Part shown: positions 6,615 to 11,635 of the stretch, piece after piece
How positions within the stretch are numbered: the first letter of the stretch is position 1
How the letters are laid out: every line of letters starts with the position of its first letter
Source of the DNA: CAZIMM01 sp964540415
GTDB taxonomy: Bacteria > Bacillota > Clostridia > Oscillospirales > Acutalibacteraceae
Direction of reading: 5' to 3'
NCBI GenBank assembly: GCA_964540415.1
Contig: CAZIMM010000067.1
Coordinates: 1 to 11,635, forward strand
DNA: 11,635 nucleotides
Translations under genes and position numbers: made by a program
The notes under the pieces: model-generated
Seen by the model: only the letters and a program-made list of their open reading frames with translations
Database searches by the model: none
What the model was told of the DNA's origin: nothing

Positions 6615-7440
6615 CGGTGAACTCGCCCTCAAGCACAAAACCGAGCGGCTTATAGAAGTTTTCAAATATGCCGTTATTTCTGCAATTCAGGCGGCACGTC
6701 TTGTCATTTGTCAGCAAAGACGATACAATTTTGCCGGCAAGTCCCCTGCCCCTGCATTCGGGCAGGGTTGAAACTGCGCCGAGAAAGATGCTGTCTTCCG
6801 TTTCAAACAGAACGGACGCGCTGCTGACCGCCCTGCCGTTCTCACGAATATAAGAAAGCGATGCGGTTGACGAGTTGATTCTGCGCGTAATGTCGGCATA
6901 CCAGTCATTGAAGCCGTTCTCCCTGAAGTGGCCGCAAATAACCAGAGTGTCAAAAACAGCCTTGTATTCTTCAAAGGATACCGGGCTTTCTGTTTTTATG
7001 TCGCATTGCATGATTTCCCCCGTATGGCGCAAACGCAGCCCGGAACTGTCCGGCATAAAGCCGATGTTCATTGAGGTTTCGGCAGTGCAAACAACACTTT
7101 TGTAGCCGGCAAAGCGTAAAAACTCCGCAATTTCTTCAAAGTTTGCGGTGCTGCGGCAGCACAGTGTCATGTCTCCGTCAAGCTCAAGCATTGCCGCGGT
7201 GCTTTCACCGCCTTTACCCTTTTGCCGCCAGAGTCCGAGGTGCGGACTGTTACGGTATGCNNNNNNNNNNNNNNNNNNNNNNNNNNNNNNNNNNNNNNNN
7301 NNNNNNNNNNNNNNNNNNNNNNNNNNNNNNNNNNNNNNNNNNNNNNNNNNNNNNNNNNNGAGCGCACCGATTCTTGTGCCGAAGCAGTCAATGCCGAGAA
7401 TATCGCCGAGGGTTTCCGGCACGTCAACGTGTTCAAGCAA
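6592..7440 (-). CDS. GNAT-family N-acetyltransferase (contains a 99-N gap)
   Basis: An acetyl-CoA-dependent acetyltransferase of unknown substrate. With the gap counted it is 282 residues. The GNAT core is in the C-terminal third: a beta strand SIFLGAVSTLPE, then the acetyl-CoA pyrophosphate loop CRGRGLAGKI (family R/QxxGxG/A), then FYKPLGF, the usual C-terminal motif. The N-terminal half is an additional domain I cannot identify, and residues 28-60 are hidden by N. The gap is 99 bases and starts and ends on codon boundaries, so the frame holds. Start: TTG at 7440-7438 with GGAGGTG 7 bases upstream; the open frame extends further upstream, but only inside the M42 peptidase gene. It overlaps that gene's stop by 8 bases (TTGCTTGA) and is the last gene of the M42-M42-GNAT operon. 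Acetylation of peptides or amino acids is possible but is only inferred from the neighbours. Confidence 0.85.
   Translation of the reverse strand: MLEHVDVPETLGDILGIDCFGTRIGALXXXXXXXXXXXXXXXXXXXXXXXXXXXXXXXXXAYRNSPHLGLWRQKGKGGESTAAMLELDGDMTLCCRSTANFEEIAEFLRFAGYKSVVCTAETSMNIGFMPDSSGLRLRHTGEIMQCDIKTESPVSFEEYKAVFDTLVICGHFRENGFNDWYADITRRINSSTASLSYIRENGRAVSSASVLFETEDSIFLGAVSTLPECRGRGLAGKIVSSLLTNDKTCRLNCRNNGIFENFYKPLGFVLEGEFTVTRQPLR
7261..7359. other. Assembly gap of 99 N inside the GNAT gene
   Basis: Undetermined sequence hiding about 33 codons of the acetyltransferase N-terminal region. Both flanks read in the same frame, so the estimated gap length is at least consistent modulo three. Whether a rearrangement or an insertion lies there cannot be seen. 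Confidence 0.95.
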
Positions 7441-8452
7441 TTGCAAACACCTCCGCAAGCTTGCCGACAAGCTTACAAACCGGCTCAATATCATCCTTTT
7501 TGATAACACATGAGGGAGAGTGAAGATATCTGCAGGCAAACGACACCGTCAGAGTTTTGACACCCGTGCCGCTTTTATGAATTGCGCCCGCATCGTTTCC
7601 GCCTGCGACAAGAGTCTTTGTCTGAATCGGTATGCCGTTTCCTTCTGCAATCTCAAAAGCTTTTTTGAACAGCTCGCGGTCGTAAACCGTCGTCCTGTCC
7701 ATGAACGGTACAACACCTCCGCCGCCCAGAGTGCAAACCTGCTTTTCTCCGTCAACTCCGGAAATATCTGCGGCTGTTGTAGTTTCAACAACAACGGCAT
7801 ATTCGGCCTTCAGACCGTATGCCGCAGCGGCAGCTCCGCGAAGCCCGACCTCCTCCTGAACGGTGAAGGCACAGGTTAAATCATATTCCGGAGTGCCGTT
7901 GAGCAATTCCAGCAGTACCGCGCAGCCGGCACGGTCGTCAAGAGCCTTGCTCGCGATATATCCGTTTCCGAATTCAAGATACTTGCTTTCGAAACATATT
8001 TTATCTCCGGGCTTCACAAAGCCTTTCAGATCCTCCGCGCTTGACGCACCCACGTCAATATAGAGTGAATCCGGCTCAGGCAGCTTTTTGAGCTTGTCGC
8101 CTTTGAGCAGGTGAACCGGCGTTACGCCTATCACTCCCGGCAATTGCTTATCCCCGACAACAACATACTTTCCGAGCATTACCGAAATGTCAATACCTCC
8201 GACATTTGCAAAGCGGAGAAATCCCGACGGCGTTATATCCGTTACAATCATGCCGACTTCGTCCATATGTGCTGCAAGCATAACTCTGTTTTTGGCGCGC
8301 TTTTTGCCCTTCATTTCAACTAACAGATTGCCCATTGCGTCAACGCGGAATTCGGTGTTTTCCCCGAGCATGCCGATAATCATTTCTCTGACATTCTCTT
8401 CTCTGCCCGAGATTCCGTTTATGAGGCTCAACGGCTGAAGATTGTCAAGCAT
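7433..8452 (-). CDS. M42-family metallo-aminopeptidase, second paralogue
   Basis: M42 enzymes are cytoplasmic, usually large multimeric di-metal aminopeptidases that trim peptides (some annotated glutamyl aminopeptidase or endoglucanase). In this 339-residue protein the ligands can be placed: His62 in AAHMDEVG, the bridging Asp172 in ALDDRAG, the catalytic and ligand Glu pair 200-201 in QEEVGLRG, Glu223 in VVETTTAADI, and His311 in RYLHSP. Position 223 is Glu, where the neighbour paralogue has Asp. Start ATG at 8452-8450 has AGGTGG 5 bases upstream and overlaps the preceding gene's stop by 8 bases (ATGCTTGA). A GTG three codons earlier has no proper ribosome binding site. The downstream GNAT start lies inside its last codons. 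Substrate specificity cannot be told from the sequence. Confidence 0.93.
   Translation of the reverse strand: MLDNLQPLSLINGISGREENVREMIIGMLGENTEFRVDAMGNLLVEMKGKKRAKNRVMLAAHMDEVGMIVTDITPSGFLRFANVGGIDISVMLGKYVVVGDKQLPGVIGVTPVHLLKGDKLKKLPEPDSLYIDVGASSAEDLKGFVKPGDKICFESKYLEFGNGYIASKALDDRAGCAVLLELLNGTPEYDLTCAFTVQEEVGLRGAAAAAYGLKAEYAVVVETTTAADISGVDGEKQVCTLGGGGVVPFMDRTTVYDRELFKKAFEIAEGNGIPIQTKTLVAGGNDAGAIHKSGTGVKTLTVSFACRYLHSPSCVIKKDDIEPVCKLVGKLAEVFAIA
7448..7454 (-). promoter_or_regulatory. Strong ribosome binding site fixing the GNAT TTG start
   Basis: GGAGGTG on the minus strand, 7 bases before TTG at 7440, lies within the last codons of the M42 peptidase gene. It is the main argument for the TTG start. 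Together with the 8-base overlap it implies translational coupling. Confidence 0.75.
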
Positions 8453-9479
8453 TTTCCCCACCTGCTTTCATAACGTATTCTGCAATCAGTCTAGACGCTG
8501 CAAGCATATCGGAGGTGTCAACAACCTCAGCCGCAGTGTGCATGTTACGAATCGGAATTGAAACTAGTCCCATTTGAGTACCGCAGCGCACAGCGGATAC
8601 TTTGTCAGCATCAGTTCCGGTCATTCCGCCCATAACCTCACATGTGAAGGGTATGCCGCAGTCCTCTGCAAGCTTTCTCATCTCACAGCTCATCTTGTGT
8701 GAAAGGACGGGCGAAAATCCGATTGTGGCTCCGCTTCCCATCGGAGATGTCTGCTCGGGCGGTATTCCGGGCGCGTCGGCAAAGCTGACGTCAACGGCTA
8801 TCGCCTCACCATAATCAAGCGCGTAACTGCCCGTGACAGCTCCGCTGCCCGTTGTTTCCTCCCTTGTTGAAAACAGAACGCTTATGCGGCGGCTGCAGTT
8901 CTTTTCCTCAAGCAGCTTCAAGGCATAGAGAATTACCGCGACTCCGCAGCGGTTGTCAATCGACGCTCCCGCCGCCCTGTTGCCGTTGAAAAGCGTTTGC
9001 AGCTCTCCCGTGAGTGACACCCTGTCCCCCGGAGAGACAACAGATTCCGCCTCCTCCTTTGACATTCCTATGTCAATTGCAAGCTCCTGAGCGCTCTTGA
9101 CAGTTTTTTCGTCTTCCTCGCCGTTTTTCAAATGCGGCGGAACGCTTATGATAACACCGTCAAGCTTTTTGCGTCCCCAAACTTCAACCTGTGACGCGGG
9201 CAGCACTCTCTCGTCTGCGCCGCCGCACTTTGTGAACTTCAGGAATCCTTTTTCGTCAATCGCCGTAACGCAAAAGCCGATTTGGTCAATATGTGCTTCA
9301 AGCAATATGCCTTTTCCCTCGCCCTTGCGAGTGCCGACAACATTGCCCATAGTGTCAATTTTACACGGCATATAGTTTTTCAGCAGCTTCATTGACGCTG
9401 TTGCCGCCGCTTTTTCGTCGCCCGACACTCCGCTTTTTTCTGTCAGCTTTGCCAACAGACCGTAAATATCCCAATACAA
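8445..9479 (-). CDS. M42-family metallo-aminopeptidase, first paralogue
   Basis: A 344-residue di-metal aminopeptidase of the M42 family and first gene of its operon. The N-terminal LLAKLTEKSGVSGDE (residues 8-22) is the typical M42 opening. Ligands: His63 in EAHIDQIGF, Asp175 in SIDNRCG, Glu207-Glu208 in TREETTGSGA, Asp230 in IAVDVSFAD, and His314 in RNMHTAAE; all are present, so it should be active. The middle (about 85-170) is the dodecamer-forming beta-rich domain typical of the family. No signal peptide is seen, so it is cytoplasmic. Start TTG at 9479-9477 has AAGGGAG 10 bases upstream and a consensus promoter ending about 30 bases before it. The open frame further upstream runs through that promoter and is not used. 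An ATT one codon earlier is a remote alternative. It overlaps the second M42 gene by 8 bases. Confidence 0.93.
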   Translation of the reverse strand: MYWDIYGLLAKLTEKSGVSGDEKAAATASMKLLKNYMPCKIDTMGNVVGTRKGEGKGILLEAHIDQIGFCVTAIDEKGFLKFTKCGGADERVLPASQVEVWGRKKLDGVIISVPPHLKNGEEDEKTVKSAQELAIDIGMSKEEAESVVSPGDRVSLTGELQTLFNGNRAAGASIDNRCGVAVILYALKLLEEKNCSRRISVLFSTREETTGSGAVTGSYALDYGEAIAVDVSFADAPGIPPEQTSPMGSGATIGFSPVLSHKMSCEMRKLAEDCGIPFTCEVMGGMTGTDADKVSAVRCGTQMGLVSIPIRNMHTAAEVVDTSDMLAASRLIAEYVMKAGGENA

Positions 9480-9510
9480 AATTATCAGACTCCCTTCGAG
9501 TAACACTGAT

Positions 9511-9539
9511 ATTATACGTTTATCTTTTCCATTTTTCAA
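9511..9539 (-). promoter_or_regulatory. Consensus sigma-A promoter of the M42-M42-GNAT operon
   Basis: On the minus strand: TTGAAA (9539-9534), a 17-base spacer and a perfect TATAAT (9516-9511). The predicted transcript starts near 9504, giving a leader of about 25 bases with AAGGGAG. The -35 forms one arm of a small dyad, TTTCAA-6-TTGAAA (9534-9551), facing the divergent promoter. Confidence 0.8.
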
Positions 9540-9559
9540 GGCTTTTTGAAATGTGAATG

Positions 9560-9588
9560 TTGATTTTCAGAAAGAAATAGTGTATACT
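9560..9588 (+). promoter_or_regulatory. Sigma-A promoter of the LCP operon
   Basis: TTGATT (9560-9565), a 17-base spacer and TATACT (9583-9588). The transcript would start near 9595, about 28 bases before the TTG start codon. Its -35 lies only 20 bases from the -35 of the opposing M42 promoter, so the two RNA polymerase sites overlap in reach. Confidence 0.7.
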
Positions 9589-9610
9589 ACTCATAAATAA
9601 TATTATGAAC

Positions 9611-9614
9611 GGAG
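9611..9614 (+). promoter_or_regulatory. Ribosome binding site deciding the LCP start
   Basis: GGAG stands 8 bases before TTG at 9623. The in-frame ATG at 9605 lies upstream of this site and has only AT-rich sequence before it, so TTG is preferred. Confidence 0.55.
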
Positions 9615-9622
9615 CGGTCTTT

Positions 9623-10690
9623 TTGAGTAAGCGTAAAGGCACAAAGAACCACCGAATAGCTTGGGCTGTAGTATTATGCGTTCTTGTTGCAGTGCTCGGT
9701 TCGGGTATTTTTCTCGTAAATTTCGTGTTGAACAAAATCGATTATGACGATGATGACACTATCAACAACGGTATGCTCGACACTATTATTGATGCCGAAA
9801 GCGTTACACTGCCGGAAGGTTTTCAGGACCATGATAATGATCTAAGCCAGAATGCAAATGATACACGCATGTGGTATCACGATGAAATCGAAAACACTCT
9901 CCTGCTCGGTCTTGATTATGCAGATGCAGAAGGGAAGAAATATCCGCGTGCCGATGCTGTCATACTCGTGTCGGTCAACAAAATGACAAATAAGATTAAC
10001 CTCGTTTCACTTTCCCGTGCAACCTACGTTTCCATTCCCGGCTACAAAAACGCGAGGCTTAACGCGGCTTACTCCATCGGCGGCCCTTCCCTGATGATAA
10101 AAACCGTTGAGATGAACTATAAAATTAGAATCGACAATTATGCGAGCGTCAACTTTGAGGCGTTCACATCAATTATTGACATTCTCGGCGGTGTTGAAAT
10201 CACTCTCACAGAAAAAGAATGCAACGGTATGCGCAGCGCTCTCGGCTCTGCAAACAAGGGTGCCGGCACATATAACCTTAACGGCTCGCAGGCTCTTGCC
10301 TATGCGAGACTGCGTGAAATCGACTCCGACAGAGACCGTACACAGCGCCAGCAGAGAATACTCCTTTCCATTGCCGACAAGGCAAAGGGCTCCATGTCGG
10401 TTGATGTTATTATGGATTTAATCAATCAGATTCTTCCTCTTGTAAAGACCGATTTCACAAAAATGGAGCTTATTTCACAGGCAGTCAGCGCTCCGGGTTA
10501 TCTGAAATGGCCGATTACGCAAACACTGATTCCCACAAAAAAGCCCGTTTCCGGCGAGAATTTTCTGCTTATTGAAAACAGCGAAGTCATTTTGCTGGAT
10601 TGGCCGGAAACAAGGAATCAGCTTCATGAGCTGCTGTATCCGGGAGTTGAGCTTGCTCAACCCCTGGAAAAATCCGGGTTTTTGAAATGA
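9623..10690 (+). CDS. LCP (LytR-CpsA-Psr) family cell-wall glycopolymer transferase
   Basis: LCP proteins attach undecaprenyl-linked glycopolymers, such as teichoic acids or capsule, to peptidoglycan outside the membrane. This 355-residue protein has a short basic cytoplasmic tail, one membrane segment (about 11-35) and an extracellular LCP domain from about 90. Seen motifs: NTLLLGLD (91-98), PRADAVILVSVN (108-119) with Arg109 and Asp111, LSRATYVSIPGY (130-141), RLNAAY (145-150), INNY-like DNYASVNFEAF (171-181), DILGGVEI (186-193), and ALAYARLRE...DRDRTQRQQ (224-244). In most relatives the third motif reads PRDT; here it is SRAT, with the conserved Asp replaced by Ala134. Start TTG at 9623 fits GGAG 8 bases upstream; ATG at 9605 is the alternative. 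Its stop overlaps the next start (ATGA), so the two are coupled. The glycopolymer is unknown. Confidence 0.93.
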   Translation: MSKRKGTKNHRIAWAVVLCVLVAVLGSGIFLVNFVLNKIDYDDDDTINNGMLDTIIDAESVTLPEGFQDHDNDLSQNANDTRMWYHDEIENTLLLGLDYADAEGKKYPRADAVILVSVNKMTNKINLVSLSRATYVSIPGYKNARLNAAYSIGGPSLMIKTVEMNYKIRIDNYASVNFEAFTSIIDILGGVEITLTEKECNGMRSALGSANKGAGTYNLNGSQALAYARLREIDSDRDRTQRQQRILLSIADKAKGSMSVDVIMDLINQILPLVKTDFTKMELISQAVSAPGYLKWPITQTLIPTKKPVSGENFLLIENSEVILLDWPETRNQLHELLYPGVELAQPLEKSGFLK

Positions 10691-11310
10691 TACATAAAAA
10701 AGTGATTTGTCCTTTATATAAAGATACTGCTTGCGGTGCACCGGAATACGGGCTTGAAAGCTTCCACTGGGAAAGCGATAAGCCCTACAGACCTCATTGC
10801 ACCGCCGGCATATGCGCAGTTGCGGGCAAAGGATTTTTTGTCAGGTTCAAAGCTTTTGAAACAAATCCGAGAGCTGTCAACAGCGCTGTGAATTCCCCGG
10901 TTTATGAGGACAGCTGCCTTGAAGCTTTCCTTGCGCCCGTGCCCGGCAGGGATGAATACATTAACCTTGAAATGAACTCCCGCGGTGTCTATCTCCTGCA
11001 ATTCGGGTCTGAACGCGAGCAGCGTGTTTTTGCAGACACCGTCACCGACATTTCACCGTCGGTCAAGCCGTTTTGGGGCGACGGCTTCTGGGGACTTGAT
11101 GCGTTCATTCCGAACGCTCTGATATCCGCGCTTTACGGCATAGATTTTGACATTTTCCCCGGAGAAATCCGCGGGAACTTCTGCAAATGCGGTGACAAAA
11201 CCGAAACTGCACACTATGCCGTGCTTTTTCCCGTCGACAAGCTTCCTCCGGGCTTTCACAACCCGCGATGCTTCGGGATAATCTCTATAGAAAATTCAGG
11301 AGGAAAATGA
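10687..11310 (+). CDS. Carbohydrate-binding family 9-like protein, no signal peptide
   Basis: A 207-residue protein resembling the CBM9-like (DOMON-related beta-sandwich) domain. The supporting pattern is VYEDSCLEAFL (72-82), YINLEMNSRG (91-100), a WGLDAFIP strand (135-142), IRGNFCKCGD (161-170) and HNPRCFGI (191-198), which follows the order of the family's D-S-x-x-E, Y-x-N-x-E, R-x-N and F-G blocks. Family members on xylanases are secreted, but this one has no signal peptide or membrane segment, so it should stay in the cytoplasm. Ligand binding is not shown by the sequence. Start ATG at 10687 overlaps the LCP stop (ATGA), and the next gene begins right after its stop. The position between an LCP enzyme and a probable sugar kinase suggests a link with glycans. 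Confidence 0.75.
   Translation: MIHKKVICPLYKDTACGAPEYGLESFHWESDKPYRPHCTAGICAVAGKGFFVRFKAFETNPRAVNSAVNSPVYEDSCLEAFLAPVPGRDEYINLEMNSRGVYLLQFGSEREQRVFADTVTDISPSVKPFWGDGFWGLDAFIPNALISALYGIDFDIFPGEIRGNFCKCGDKTETAHYAVLFPVDKLPPGFHNPRCFGIISIENSGGK
11298..11303 (+). promoter_or_regulatory. Perfect AGGAGG ribosome binding site of the kinase gene
   Basis: AGGAGG stands 7 bases before ATG at 11311, inside the last codons of the CBM9-like gene. The nearer ATG at 11307 reads into a stop after about 20 codons and is not the start. Confidence 0.8.
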
Positions 11311-11635
11311 ATGTCAGCCAACTCACTCAACACTGCGGAGATTTGCAAAGCTTTTGGTTTGTGTGGTGATTTCTGCGGTTACAAAGCCATCGACAACGGA
11401 CATATCAACAATACATATGTTTTTGAATTTGACGAGAACGGTTCCCGCCTCAGCTATTTAATTCAGAAAATCAACGTATCCGTTTTCAAAAAGCCCGTTG
11501 AACTGATGGAAAACATCGTCGGTGTGACGGGGTATCTTGCAAAAATGATTTCGGAAGCCGGCGGAGACCCTGCAAGGGAGACAATGAAGGTCTATTATGC
11601 AAAGAACGGTTTGCCGTTTGTTGTTGACGCAAACG
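11311..11635 (+). CDS. Aminoglycoside-phosphotransferase-fold sugar kinase, N-terminal part (NahK-like)
   Basis: The first 108 residues of a kinase of the APH/choline-kinase fold. IDNGHINNTYVFEF (27-40) is the nucleotide-binding beta hairpin, and YLIQKINVSVFKKP (49-62) holds the ATP-binding lysine strand; LMENI follows at 65-69. The pattern G-H-I-N-(D/N)-T-Y followed by L-(I/L)-Q-(K/R)-I-N-x-x-V-F-K resembles N-acetylhexosamine 1-kinase, which phosphorylates GlcNAc or GalNAc at C1. That assignment is from memory of the family and only moderately sure. The catalytic aspartate region lies beyond the window. It starts directly after the CBM9-like stop with a perfect AGGAGG, so it is the third gene of the LCP operon. 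Drug resistance is not suggested. Confidence 0.8.
   Translation, partial: MSANSLNTAEICKAFGLCGDFCGYKAIDNGHINNTYVFEFDENGSRLSYLIQKINVSVFKKPVELMENIVGVTGYLAKMISEAGGDPARETMKVYYAKNGLPFVVDAN

Noticed and set aside
6744..6767. Hairpin as an intrinsic terminator
   Set aside because: No T-run follows on either strand, and it lies within conserved GNAT coding sequence.
7441..7539. Extension of the GNAT gene upstream of TTG 7440
   Set aside because: The extra residues lie wholly inside the M42 gene in another frame; a strong GGAGGTG marks TTG 7440.
9480..9539. Extension of the first M42 peptidase to 9539
   Set aside because: The stretch contains a consensus TTGAAA-17-TATAAT promoter for this gene and no family similarity.
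11311..11635. Aminoglycoside resistance gene
   Set aside because: The fold is shared, but the motifs resemble sugar or N-acetylhexosamine kinases, and the gene sits in an envelope-related operon.
1..11635. Mobile elements, CRISPR arrays, tRNA or rRNA genes, riboswitches
   Set aside because: No transposase, phage or spacer-repeat pattern, tRNA-like fold or conserved riboswitch leader was recognised; gaps between genes are short.

Overview
The window reads as chromosomal sequence from an anaerobic Bacillota, most likely Clostridia (Oscillospirales-like). The evidence is the recJ-rel-dtd-metallohydrolase gene order, strong AGGAGG-type ribosome binding sites, sigma-A promoters of the TTGAnn-17-TATnnT kind, an LCP cell-wall enzyme, and a lipoprotein with a Gram-positive-style lipobox. 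This placement is inference. Two runs of N (313-322 and 7261-7359) show it is a draft assembly, perhaps a metagenome bin. No mobile element, CRISPR array, tRNA or rRNA gene was seen, and no gene-free stretch exceeds about 160 bases.

Region 1 (1-5063, minus strand) is a housekeeping operon read right to left: recJ (ssDNA exonuclease), a bifunctional (p)ppGpp synthetase/hydrolase, dtd (D-aminoacyl-tRNA deacylase) and a metallo-beta-lactamase-fold hydrolase cut by the window edge. It starts from a clear sigma-A promoter at 5035-5063. The apt gene that often sits between recJ and rel in Bacillota is absent.

Region 2 (5117-6614, plus strand) is a two-gene unit divergent from recJ: a small PP2C/PPM-type phosphatase and a lipoprotein carrying two copies of a G-I-x-I-G-x-T-x-x-E-V module. 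The phosphatase promoter shares the block TGATATTATA with the recJ promoter.

Region 3 (6592-9539, minus strand) is a tightly coupled operon of two M42-family metallo-aminopeptidase paralogues followed by a GNAT acetyltransferase. Both gene junctions use the same 8-base overlap (ATGCTTGA and TTGCTTGA). The GNAT gene ends tail-to-tail inside the lipoprotein gene with a 23-base overlap.

Region 4 (9560-11635, plus strand) is divergent from region 3: an LCP (LytR-CpsA-Psr) cell-wall transferase, a signal-less carbohydrate-binding-family-9-like protein, and the N-terminus of an aminoglycoside-phosphotransferase-fold sugar kinase resembling N-acetylhexosamine 1-kinase. This looks like an envelope or glycan group.

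Most genes are recognisable families. No clearly new system stands out. The least explained pieces are the phosphatase-lipoprotein pair, the M42-M42-GNAT operon with its repeated junction, and the LCP protein with a changed conserved residue. Non-ATG starts are strikingly common: TTG or GTG fits the ribosome binding site best in seven of twelve genes.
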